Shown here in pieces: positions 1-6,555 of a stretch of DNA of 10,119 nt (the stretch's first letter is position 1; every line of letters starts with the position of its first letter). The notes below the pieces were generated by a model. The model saw only the letters and a list, made by a program, of their open reading frames with translations. It ran no database searches and was not told where the DNA came from. The position numbers were made by a program, and so were the translations under genes. Origin of the DNA: Cloacimonetes bacterium UBA5553 (GTDB lineage Bacteria; Cloacimonadota; Cloacimonadia; Cloacimonadales; Cloacimonadaceae); assembly GCA_002425825.1 (NCBI GenBank), contig DIMZ01000117.1, forward strand, positions 10,801 to 20,919. Reading direction: 5' to 3'.

Positions 1-166
1 CGTTTTTGCTAAATATCTTTTCTGCCCGGGAGTAGTTCTTTGCCCTGTAGAGCATACTTGCAAGGCTTTGGGAAACGGCTTTGGGTCGCAGCAGCACCTC
101 GAAAATCAGTAGTAGTAGAATAGCGATTAATACTATCAGGAGTAGCTTGCGTTTATTAACTTTCAT
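1..166 (-). CDS. BatC-like TPR protein, N-terminal part (cut by window edge)
   Basis: An open frame starts at an ATG (164-166) and runs off the left edge, giving about 55 residues. It begins MKVNKRK, followed by a very hydrophobic stretch (about residues 8-27, rich in L and I) that looks like an uncleaved signal anchor or signal peptide. After that comes the sequence SMLYRAKNYSRAEKIFSKN, which resembles the first helix-turn-helix of a tetratricopeptide repeat. A GGAG ribosome binding site lies about 9 bases upstream of the ATG, inside the end of batB, and the gene overlaps batB by 11 bases. A TPR protein directly after batB is the position of BatC in Bacteroidetes and Leptospira clusters, which is the main reason for this call. 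By that analogy it would sit in the periplasm tethered to the inner membrane. Only the start is visible, so the number of TPRs, and the choice between BatC and BatE, cannot be settled. Confidence 0.7.
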   Translation of the reverse strand, partial: MKVNKRKLLLIVLIAILLLLIFEVLLRPKAVSQSLASMLYRAKNYSRAEKIFSKN

Positions 167-1151
167 GATAGTTCTCCGGGCCAAGGGTGCCCTTCTTTCT
201 GCGAGGGTCTATTATGTTTTCGGTGAAGAGCAGGATGAGGGCTATGGCTGCAAATATGTGGTACTGGTCTTTTAGGATGTTTAGCTTTTTGCGGCTAATG
301 CGGCGTTCTTCACTTTCGTAGATGCGCCTTAAGATTAGCTGAATTTCATCACCGCCGGGAGTTACCCGGTAATAGTCTCCACCTGTGCTTTGCGATATGC
401 GGGAGAGGGATTCTTCATCCAGCTTGCTTAGCACTTCCCTGCCAGTTTCGGGATGGGTGATAATATAACCATCGGGACTGCCAACGCCCATGGAGTGGAT
501 GCGAACATTCTTTCCGGCAAGCTGCTTGGCTTGCTTAATGCCAGTGGCAGCAAGGTCTTCACCATCGGAAATCAGAATAAGAGTGTTTGCGGGAGAGGCG
601 GAGTCGAAGGCATCAACGGCAAGCTGTAATGCCGCTCCTATATTGGTTCCCGGCTTTGTAACAGTATTTGTGCTCAGGCTGCTCAGCACTATTTTTACCG
701 CTTCATAGTCATCCGTTAACGGGCATTCCAGCGTGGCATTGCCGGCAAAAGCTATTATGCCAATGCGATCGGTTTTTACCTGCTCTAAGAATGCCGAAAT
801 CTGGATAATGGCACGCATCAATCGGCTGGGCATCATGTCTTTGGCATCCATGCTTTTAGACACATCAATGGCGAAGATTATGTCCATACCGCTGCTTTCG
901 GTTTCTCTATCTACAAAGTCCCACTGAGGGCGCACAAGTGCAAAGATGATGGCAGACAGGGCAAGGATGAGAACAAATAGCCTGAAGCCAGACCAGAAAG
1001 GCGAGTGTTCGCGGTATATGTAGCGCATAAGATGCACTTGAGCATAGCTGCTGAAGCGTTTTGCAATTCTAGATTTGCGCTTTATTACCAGCACGAACAG
1101 CACTGCAGAAACAATAAGCAAGGCAAGTAAATGGGGGTTAACCAGATTCAT
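156..1151 (-). CDS. batB: BatB: membrane-anchored von Willebrand factor A protein
   Basis: A 331-residue vWA protein of the Bat family. It has two N-terminal membrane segments (about residues 5-23 and 56-73), then a vWA domain, then a C-terminal membrane segment (about 296-312) with a short basic tail (PRRKKG). The metal-ion-dependent adhesion site appears complete: DVSKS at 96-100, a threonine in KPGTN near 169 and aspartate in ISDGE near 196. The vWA domain should therefore bind a divalent cation and a protein partner. The segment order places it in the inner membrane, but which side the vWA domain faces cannot be read from sequence alone. Start at the ATG (1149-1151) is supported by GGAG six bases upstream. 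It begins two bases after the batA stop and overlaps the next gene by 11 bases, so it is translated as part of the operon. It is a tandem paralogue of batA, of identical length. Bat proteins were named for aerotolerance in Bacteroides fragilis; their molecular role remains unclear. Confidence 0.9.
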   Translation of the reverse strand: MNLVNPHLLALLIVSAVLFVLVIKRKSRIAKRFSSYAQVHLMRYIYREHSPFWSGFRLFVLILALSAIIFALVRPQWDFVDRETESSGMDIIFAIDVSKSMDAKDMMPSRLMRAIIQISAFLEQVKTDRIGIIAFAGNATLECPLTDDYEAVKIVLSSLSTNTVTKPGTNIGAALQLAVDAFDSASPANTLILISDGEDLAATGIKQAKQLAGKNVRIHSMGVGSPDGYIITHPETGREVLSKLDEESLSRISQSTGGDYYRVTPGGDEIQLILRRIYESEERRISRKKLNILKDQYHIFAAIALILLFTENIIDPRRKKGTLGPENYHES

Positions 1152-1153
1152 GG

Positions 1154-2149
1154 CTACTCCGGCAAAACAAGGATAACAAAGGTTCTAAAGCCTATCTCAA
1201 GTAGCAGCATTAAGAAGGCGAGCCACAAAAAAGGCATGAATCTCTCGCTGTATCGGTAGCTGAATTGAGCGTTAAATGTAGTTTTCTCCAGTCTGTCAAT
1301 TTGAGACATAATCTCGCTCAGGCTGGATGAGTCGGAAGCCAACCATGCTTTTTCGGTGCCGGATATGGCAGCAATCTTGTTTAGTGTAGCCATGTCCAGT
1401 TCGATGTATGTGTTCACATAGCGGGTGCCGAATAGCGGGTCGGTGTATGGAAAAGGCACCATACCATCCCGTCCTACGCCAATTGGATATACCTTTATGC
1501 CAAGCTGCTTTGCCATGTTTGCGGCACTTATCGGGTCTATCTCGCCGGTGTTATTCACGCCGTCGGTTATCAGGATAATGATGCGGGACTTGGCTTTGCT
1601 GTCTTTTAGCCTGGCTACTGCCTTTGCCAGTCCCATGCCGATGGCTGTACCCGATGCTTGCTCATTTACCTGAATCTTGTTTAGGCTGGCAAGTATGGCG
1701 TTCTGGTCAAAAGTAAGTGGTGTTTGCGTAAGTGCGTATTCAGAAAAAGCTACCAAGGCAAAGCGATCATTGGGGCGTTTGCTAACAAAGTCGGAAGCTA
1801 CTTTGGCAGCGGCAACCAGACGATTATCGGGAGCAAAGTCCATTGCCAGCATCGAGCCGCTGATATCTACGGCGAGCACAATATCCACGCCGCGATTTGT
1901 GATGTTGCGGGTTTGTACGCCCCACTTTGGTTCTGCCATGGCGATTACCAAAAACAGGATACATAGACTACGCAATGCGGGAATAAGAAAGCGGTAAGGA
2001 AGCTGCCGGGCAGCCAGATGGCTTAGTATGGCAATGCGGGAATGGGGAATATATAAGCTGCGTTTGCGCTCGATGTGCATTGTCCAAAGCCAATATAGGG
2101 GGATTAGCAGCAGTAGCAGTAAGAGCCAGGGATGCCCGAACTTTAGCAC
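1154..2149 (-). CDS. batA: BatA: membrane-anchored von Willebrand factor A protein
   Basis: A 331-residue vWA protein with two N-terminal membrane segments (about 6-22 and 55-72), a central vWA domain (about 88-285) and a C-terminal membrane segment (about 305-327). The metal-binding site is intact: DISGS at 95-99, T168 in GTAIG and D196 in ITDG. The stretch FGTRYVNTYIE near 240-250, just before the last vWA helices, is typical of the BatA branch. The start is GTG (2147-2149), not ATG. It is supported by GAGGGG six bases upstream and by the hydrophobic N-terminus that follows. The GTG shares one base with the TAG stop of the preceding gene, so translation is probably coupled. The protein would sit in the inner membrane beside BatB and the BatD-like protein, and is a likely client of the MoxR ATPase encoded at the head of the operon. 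Assignment as BatA and not BatB rests on gene order plus this motif. Confidence 0.9.
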   Translation of the reverse strand: MLKFGHPWLLLLLLLIPLYWLWTMHIERKRSLYIPHSRIAILSHLAARQLPYRFLIPALRSLCILFLVIAMAEPKWGVQTRNITNRGVDIVLAVDISGSMLAMDFAPDNRLVAAAKVASDFVSKRPNDRFALVAFSEYALTQTPLTFDQNAILASLNKIQVNEQASGTAIGMGLAKAVARLKDSKAKSRIIILITDGVNNTGEIDPISAANMAKQLGIKVYPIGVGRDGMVPFPYTDPLFGTRYVNTYIELDMATLNKIAAISGTEKAWLASDSSSLSEIMSQIDRLEKTTFNAQFSYRYSERFMPFLWLAFLMLLLEIGFRTFVILVLPE

Positions 2150-3036
2150 TATTTACCCCTCGCTGCCTGGGTTTGGAAGCTCTGCAGATAATCTTTGAAC
2201 CACATGGTGTGTCGGTTTATCTCATCCGACTCGGGCAAAGCCTTTGCAAACTTTACTAAATCGCAATAGTATAAGAAGTCTTTTATCTCGGTTGCTTTAG
2301 CAATGCGGTGCCTCGTGATATGGGCTACAATCTCGGGTGCCGTCATCTCCAATGCACTAAAATTGTACATATCTTCCAAAAAGCCTCGCAGAATCTCCGA
2401 GATGGCAAAATGATAGCCCAATACATCAGCCTTTTCTAATAGCTCTTGCTTAATGAGAGTCTCTAAAAGCGAGAGTGCCTTTTCCCATGGCGGAATGCTC
2501 TTCACAGGCGAAATGGCTGGGTTGGCAGGGGTGGAGATTGCTTTTTTTGGTCTCTTTATTATGAGGTAAGCTGCAATAACAATAGCGGTAAGCAGCAGGA
2601 AGAGATATAGCCAGAAGGGAGCCTGGAAGCGGTATCGTTCCAGAGGCTTTATGTCGCGCAGCAGGGTGTCGCCCTCTGCCAAAACGGAAAGCACAAACAC
2701 GCGAAATGCATCGGTGGAATCGGGTGCAATGCTGCTATCTTTGTAGATAATAGGAAGGCGGGGAATGCTTAAGCGGCCGGTTCTAAGGGGGGCGAGCTTA
2801 ATCTCCCAGCTCTTGCCATCTGCCTTGGGGGCATTGGCTATAACGGCAAAGCTTTCCAGTGTGTCGGGAATAGTTACGCTACTAATGGGACTGTCGCTGG
2901 TGATAAACATAGAGAAAGGGCTTCCCACGCTAAGACTATCTGCACCGATAAGCTCCTGGTTAAATGTAGCAAGCAGAATCACGGGGGAAAGCATGACCGA
3001 AAGTATAAAGAACATGCAAGCTAGCTTGGCGTTCAT
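2149..3036 (-). CDS. BatD-like membrane protein (short form), unknown biochemical role
   Basis: A 295-residue protein with a signal peptide (about residues 1-23), an extracytoplasmic part of roughly 110 residues predicted to be beta-rich, one membrane segment (about 139-160) and a C-terminal cytoplasmic part that is mostly helical. The outer part contains WEIKLAPLRTGRLSIPRLPI, a pattern seen in the immunoglobulin-like modules of BatD (protein BatD/oxygen tolerance). The C-terminal part ends with FLYYCDLVKFAKALPESDE, which resembles the end of BatD and DUF4381 proteins. It is much shorter than full BatD, which usually carries several such modules. It overlaps the DUF58 gene by ATGA and shares one base with batA. 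The likely Shine-Dalgarno GGAG sits 10 bases before the ATG and can fold onto a nearby CTCC. I infer it is a membrane partner of BatA and BatB; the family name is tentative and the function unknown. Confidence 0.75.
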   Translation of the reverse strand: MNAKLACMFFILSVMLSPVILLATFNQELIGADSLSVGSPFSMFITSDSPISSVTIPDTLESFAVIANAPKADGKSWEIKLAPLRTGRLSIPRLPIIYKDSSIAPDSTDAFRVFVLSVLAEGDTLLRDIKPLERYRFQAPFWLYLFLLLTAIVIAAYLIIKRPKKAISTPANPAISPVKSIPPWEKALSLLETLIKQELLEKADVLGYHFAISEILRGFLEDMYNFSALEMTAPEIVAHITRHRIAKATEIKDFLYYCDLVKFAKALPESDEINRHTMWFKDYLQSFQTQAARGK

Positions 3037-3926
3037 CGGGAGTTTCTCCGCTTAACCCTTAGGGCAAAGAACTTGCGCAGGGCTTGCACATAGGAGTCAT
3101 TTGTCTTTATTAGCAGATAGTCGCATTTGCATTTCTTGAAGAATGCTTGCAGCTCCATCTGTTGCTTATTGGTGATGTCTTTATAGGTATTTCTTAGCTT
3201 GGGATCGGAGCTATTAATCCAGGTGCTGGCACCCGTTTCGGGGTCTTGTAGCCTTAAAATGCCTGCATCTGGTAATTCAAGTTCGCTGTTGTCTAATATC
3301 TGCAGGGCTATTACGTCGTGTTTGTGTGCCAGTATCTTTAGTGCTTTCTCGTAGCCGGTGTCCAGCCAGTCGGAGATTATGAACAGGATGCAGCGTTTTT
3401 TCAGGATGCGCTGAGCATATTCGCAGGCTGCTTTTAATGAAGTGCCTTTGCTTTTCGGCTGCAGATATAGAACTTCACGTAGGATGGAGAGGGCATTGTT
3501 GCGTCCCTTACGGGGTGGCAGGTACTTCTCAATTTGGTCGGAAAAGAGAATCAAGCCTGCAAGGTCATGATTTGCCACAGCTGAGAAAGAAAGTCCTGCC
3601 ACCAATTCGGCAATACGCTCACGTTTGAACATTGAGACGGTACCTAAGTTCTGCGAAGCGCTTACATCCACCAGGAATACTACGCGTAGTTCACGTGTTT
3701 CGACAAACTTCTTTATGTAGATTTGTCCCATGCGGGCAGAGACGTTCCAGTCTATATCACGATGGTTGTCACCTGCCTGGTACTCGCGAACTTCCGAGAA
3801 TTCCAATCCTTGACCGCGGAAACGACTGTGATATACACCGCTGAACATTTCAGAAACGGTGTTTCGGGTGCGTATCTCAATCCGGCGTATCTTCTTTAGG
3901 ATATCCGAAGCACTTTGGGTAAACAT
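3033..3926 (-). CDS. DUF58 (vWA-like) protein, MoxR-associated
   Basis: A 297-residue soluble protein without signal peptide or clear membrane segment. The N-terminal third carries the DUF58 signature GLEFSEVREYQAGDNHRDID (about 40-59), followed by W60 and YIKKFVETRELRV. Next comes a vWA-like fold with a complete metal site: DVSAS at 87-91, T162 in KGTSL and D186 in ISDW. In many DUF58 proteins this site is degenerate, so its integrity here is worth noting. The start at ATG (3924-3926) is preceded by AGAGGA immediately after the moxR stop codon, leaving a 9-base gap between the genes. The stop overlaps the next ATG by four bases. DUF58 genes are a standard companion of MoxR ATPases, and a cytosolic complex with MoxR is the natural inference. 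The protein ends in a basic tail (RVKRRNSR). Confidence 0.9.
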   Translation of the reverse strand: MFTQSASDILKKIRRIEIRTRNTVSEMFSGVYHSRFRGQGLEFSEVREYQAGDNHRDIDWNVSARMGQIYIKKFVETRELRVVFLVDVSASQNLGTVSMFKRERIAELVAGLSFSAVANHDLAGLILFSDQIEKYLPPRKGRNNALSILREVLYLQPKSKGTSLKAACEYAQRILKKRCILFIISDWLDTGYEKALKILAHKHDVIALQILDNSELELPDAGILRLQDPETGASTWINSSDPKLRNTYKDITNKQQMELQAFFKKCKCDYLLIKTNDSYVQALRKFFALRVKRRNSR

Positions 3927-3935
3927 CAGTCCTCT

Positions 3936-4922
3936 TTATGGGACTTCAATCTCGTTTAGGATGCGGTTTACTATTTCTTCGCTGTTAAGTTCTTCAGCTT
4001 CAGCTTCGTAAGATAAGATTATTCTATGACGCAGCACGTCGCGGGCAATGGCTTTTATATCATCGGGGATAACGTATCCTCTACCGCTAATGTAGGCATG
4101 CGCTTTTGCTGCCCGGGCAAGGTAAATGGTTGCACGAGGCGATGCGCCGAACTCAATCAGGCCTTTCAGGTTGCTAATTCTGGGATATCGCTCTGGATGC
4201 CTGGTTGCTTGAATTAGGTGCAAGATATAGTCCCCAAGCTTTTCTTCCATGTGAATGAGGTTTATAACTTCGCGCATGGCTGTTATGTCCGTGGGGCTAA
4301 GCACTTTCTTTAGCGTAATAGGCTTATCTTCCACCATTCTATTCATAATTATGCGCTCATCATCGAAGGCAGGATACTTAATCTTTAGCTTCATCATAAA
4401 GCGATCTACCTGCGCTTCCGGCAGGGGATAGGTGCCTTCTTGCTCTATGGGATTCTGGGTTGCCATCACAAAGAAGGGATTTGGCAGAGCTTCCGTTCTG
4501 TCGCCCAGGGTAACCTGACGCTCCTGCATTGCTTCCAAAAGGGCAGACTGCACCTTGGAAGGAGCACGATTCACCTCGTCGGCAAGGATGAAATTGGCAA
4601 AGATTGGGCCACGTTTGGCACTGAATTCCCCGCTTTTAGGATTGTAGATAAGTGTTCCAGTGATGTCTGCAGGTAGCAGATCGGGAGTAAATTGAATGCG
4701 GGCAAACTGCGCGTCAAACACAGCCGCCAAGGAGGAGATGATTAGCGTTTTGGCTAAGCCGGGAACTCCTTCAATCAGCACGTGTCCATTGGCCAGAATG
4801 CCAATCAGCAATCTGTCCATTATCTCGTTTTGTCCTACTACTACTTTGCCAATCTCGCTTCTAACATCAGCAAGGATGGCAGAGCTTTGTACAACTTTGC
4901 TTTGAATTTCTTCTATCAACAT
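3936..4922 (-). CDS. moxR: MoxR-family AAA+ ATPase
   Basis: A 328-residue AAA+ ATPase of full length for the MoxR family. The Walker A motif is GVPGLAKT (52-59), with alanine replacing the usual glycine before KT, as is common in MoxR. Walker B is FILADEVNRA (111-120), sensor 1 is ATQNP (154-158), the QVDRF element lies at 171-175 and sensor 2 is GASPRA (259-264). A winged-helix-like C-terminal part follows (about 280-328). It should be an ATP-driven, ring-forming cytosolic chaperone. As the first gene of the cluster, it probably acts on the vWA proteins DUF58, BatA and BatB encoded just downstream. The ATG at 4920-4922 is preceded by a G-rich run (GGGGG) at about 5-9 bases. The rpmB terminator lies just upstream, so the operon probably begins with its own promoter in the 4923-4970 interval. 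Confidence 0.95.
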   Translation of the reverse strand: MLIEEIQSKVVQSSAILADVRSEIGKVVVGQNEIMDRLLIGILANGHVLIEGVPGLAKTLIISSLAAVFDAQFARIQFTPDLLPADITGTLIYNPKSGEFSAKRGPIFANFILADEVNRAPSKVQSALLEAMQERQVTLGDRTEALPNPFFVMATQNPIEQEGTYPLPEAQVDRFMMKLKIKYPAFDDERIIMNRMVEDKPITLKKVLSPTDITAMREVINLIHMEEKLGDYILHLIQATRHPERYPRISNLKGLIEFGASPRATIYLARAAKAHAYISGRGYVIPDDIKAIARDVLRHRIILSYEAEAEELNSEEIVNRILNEIEVP

Positions 4923-4940
4923 ATAACCCCCGGTTCAGGT

Positions 4941-4946
4941 AGTATA
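4941..4946 (-). promoter_or_regulatory. Candidate -10 element for the moxR-bat operon
   Basis: On the minus strand this hexamer reads TATACT, five of six matches to the sigma-70 -10 consensus. It lies 18 bases upstream of the moxR ATG, between the rpmB terminator and the gene. A start site about seven bases downstream would leave a very short leader of roughly 12 bases. No good -35 hexamer is present at 16-18 bases, so this is a weak call based on position and a single box. Confidence 0.3.
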
Positions 4947-4970
4947 GTTTGAATATTCCACATTTACTTT

Positions 4971-5014
4971 AACAACAAAGAAATCGGGAATCCGGCAAAA
5001 ACCGTAATTCCCGA
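4971..5014 (-). terminator. Intrinsic terminator after rpmB
   Basis: An exact 8-base inverted repeat, TCGGGAAT at 4984-4991 and ATTCCCGA at 5007-5014, forms a stem. It continues inward through a small internal bulge to a CGG/CCG pairing with an A-rich six-base loop. Read on the minus strand, the stem is followed by TTTCTTTGTTGTT, a T-rich tail. It lies about 70 bases past the rpmB stop and separates rpmB from the moxR-bat operon. The tail is not a pure T run, so some read-through is possible. Confidence 0.75.
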
Positions 5015-5082
5015 AAAGCGGCTGTTATATAAGATCAGCTTGATGCCGTGCGTCGAATCATTTTGACGCCAGATTAACAGGT

Positions 5083-5280
5083 TTATTTTGTTACGGCTTT
5101 GCGGACTTTATTAGCTTTCAAACAGGAGCTGCATACCTTTACACGCTTGATGCCGGTTTCAAAGATGGCACGAATCTCGTGTAAATTGGGATAGAAACGA
5201 CGCTTGGTGGCATTCAGTGCATGACTGCGACTGTTGCCGACCTGAGCACTTTTTCCACAGATATCGCATATTCTTGACAT
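5083..5280 (-). CDS. rpmB: 50S ribosomal protein L28, zinc-binding (C+) form
   Basis: A 65-residue protein that is recognisably L28: [20 protein letters not shown], followed by [11 protein letters not shown], with the conserved GN-RSHA-N-TKR core at about 15-28. Two CxxC pairs (C5/C8 and C50/C53) make up a four-cysteine zinc ribbon, so this is the zinc-dependent C+ version of the protein. It binds 23S rRNA in the large subunit. The ATG (5278-5280) has AGGGAAG about six bases upstream. It follows the histidine kinase gene after 65 bases in the same direction, and I see no intrinsic terminator between them, so partial cotranscription is possible. The usual neighbour rpmG (L33) is absent here. 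Confidence 0.97.
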   Translation of the reverse strand: MSRICDICGKSAQVGNSRSHALNATKRRFYPNLHEIRAIFETGIKRVKVCSSCLKANKVRKAVTK

Positions 5281-5316
5281 GGTTCACTTCCCTAATTTTC
5301 GTTTGGTTGAACCAAA
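5281..5316 (-). promoter_or_regulatory. rpmB leader with two competing hairpins
   Basis: On the minus strand the leader contains the palindrome TTTGGTTCAACCAAA, which can fold on itself. The GGTTCA within it (5308-5313) is also an exact complement of TGAACC (5281-5286), which touches the rpmB start codon. The second pairing would hold the AGGG ribosome binding site in its loop and pair the bases next to the ATG. The two folds are mutually exclusive. The complementarity is seen directly; a regulatory role is inference. Confidence 0.3.
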
Positions 5317-5345
5317 GAAATCGAAGCCCTTATTTTGACAAGCAT

Positions 5346-6461
5346 TTATTTCATATTTTGCGGAATGCGGATGTCAAATCTGCTGCCATGTGGCTCTACA
5401 GGTATGTATTCTAAGCGACCGCGATGCTCTTGCACAAGTTTTTTGCAGATTGCCAGCCCTAAGCCTGTTCCATGCTGCTTGCCTTCAGTTATAAAGGGTT
5501 GGAAAAGGTCTTCACGTATATGAGGCGAAATACCGGGACCATTGTCGATTACCGAAATCTGCAACCAACCTGAGGACAAACTGGCACTTAGCTTCACTTC
5601 GCCATCTGTGGGAATAGCTTCGGATGCATTCTTAATAAGGTTAATCAGCACTCTACGAATCTTGCTTTCGTCGAAGTACACAAAATCACGAATGCGGTTA
5701 TCCACCACAAAGTTAATATTACGTCCCTTCAAGGCGGATACATACACATTTTGAATGTCCTTAAGGAATACATCCATGTCTATCATCTGGATCAAGGGTG
5801 GGGTTTCGTTGCCTTTGGCAAAGTCCAAAACCTCACGCACCAATTGATCCACCAGCTTGGTTTGTTTTACAATGCTATCGGTAAACTCGTTGCTGCCGGG
5901 GAAGATATTTTCTATTAGCTGAGCGGTTAAGACTATAACGGTTAGAGGCGTTTTTATGTCGTGAATGATCTTGCTGGCGGCAAGTCCGATTGCCATTAGC
6001 CTGTTTTTACTAAGCATTTGGTTCATCACATCCACAAAACGCTCATTGGTTTCGCGCAAGCGTCCTGAGATAGTGCGCATGAGATTGAACATCACCACTG
6101 GGTGATTAAATGTAATATTAGTGAACACTTCCCGGGGGATAACCAATAGCTCCACATCCTCAAGGGCTATTACACTGGCAGAACGCGGCTCGTCATTAAT
6201 AATGCCCATTTCACCAAAGAATTCGCCTGGCTGTAGCACAGATAGCTGGGCAAAGGGGGTTTCGGGATTATCTAAGCCTTTGCTAATCTCAACTTTGCCA
6301 CGGCAAATAAAGAATAGATTGTCTCCCCATGAGTGCTCAGTAATAATGGCATCGCCACGTGAGAAATGAATCCGCTCCAAGTCTTTGGCGAAGCTGTGCA
6401 CCACATCCTCGCTAAGCCCGTTAAAAATACCAATGTTCACGCATTTACTTTCATTTTGCAT
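5346..6461 (-). CDS. Cytosolic sensor histidine kinase with N-terminal cyclic-nucleotide-binding domain
   Basis: A 371-residue protein with no membrane segment. Residues about 10-130 form a cyclic-nucleotide-binding domain of the CAP/CRP type. The phosphate-binding cassette reads FGEMGIINDEPRSASV (82-97), with E84 and R93 in the places that contact ribose and phosphate in CAP. A helix (about 125-155) links this to a HisKA domain with phosphoacceptor H167 in IIHDIKTPL. The ATPase domain follows: N box NLIKNASEAI (274-283), G1 box DNGPG (306-310), F box LFQPF (319-323) and G2 box GTGLGL (331-336). All catalytic motifs are intact, so it should be an active autokinase controlled by a small ligand, redox state or nothing known. 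It has no receiver domain, and no response regulator is encoded nearby, so it is an orphan. The ATG (6459-6461) has AGAGG seven bases upstream. Confidence 0.93.
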   Translation of the reverse strand: MQNESKCVNIGIFNGLSEDVVHSFAKDLERIHFSRGDAIITEHSWGDNLFFICRGKVEISKGLDNPETPFAQLSVLQPGEFFGEMGIINDEPRSASVIALEDVELLVIPREVFTNITFNHPVVMFNLMRTISGRLRETNERFVDVMNQMLSKNRLMAIGLAASKIIHDIKTPLTVIVLTAQLIENIFPGSNEFTDSIVKQTKLVDQLVREVLDFAKGNETPPLIQMIDMDVFLKDIQNVYVSALKGRNINFVVDNRIRDFVYFDESKIRRVLINLIKNASEAIPTDGEVKLSASLSSGWLQISVIDNGPGISPHIREDLFQPFITEGKQHGTGLGLAICKKLVQEHRGRLEYIPVEPHGSRFDIRIPQNMK

Positions 6462-6501
6462 AGTAACCTCTACCCGTAAATCTCATAATTAACCGTAAGC
6501 G

Positions 6502-6531
6502 AAGGTAATGTGATATACCAAATTCTGTCAA
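6502..6531 (-). promoter_or_regulatory. Candidate sigma-70 type promoter for the histidine kinase gene
   Basis: On the minus strand a perfect TTGACA (6526-6531) is followed after 18 bases by TACCTT (6502-6507), a poor -10 match. A 17-base spacing gives TTACCT, no better. It sits in the 94-base gap between the dehydrogenase and the kinase and would give a leader of about 35 bases. The -35 is convincing, the -10 is not. Confidence 0.35.
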
Positions 6532-6555
6532 GCAAGAAAACTAAAACTATATTTA

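Noticed and set aside
1677..1997. Plus-strand open frame of 106 codons
   Set aside because: It is antisense to batA, which has strong family motifs throughout; its composition is not protein-like.
5053..5070. Second hairpin (CGTCGAA/TTTGACG) after rpmB
   Set aside because: The stem has a mismatch when read on the transcribed strand and no T tail follows; the nearby 4971-5014 structure is the better terminator.
5301..5316. Palindrome as terminator of the histidine kinase gene
   Set aside because: It is A/T-rich with a weak stem and is not followed by a T run on the minus strand.
5335..5340. TTGACA on the plus strand as a -35 box
   Set aside because: No plus-strand gene lies downstream and no -10 element is evident, so it is probably chance.
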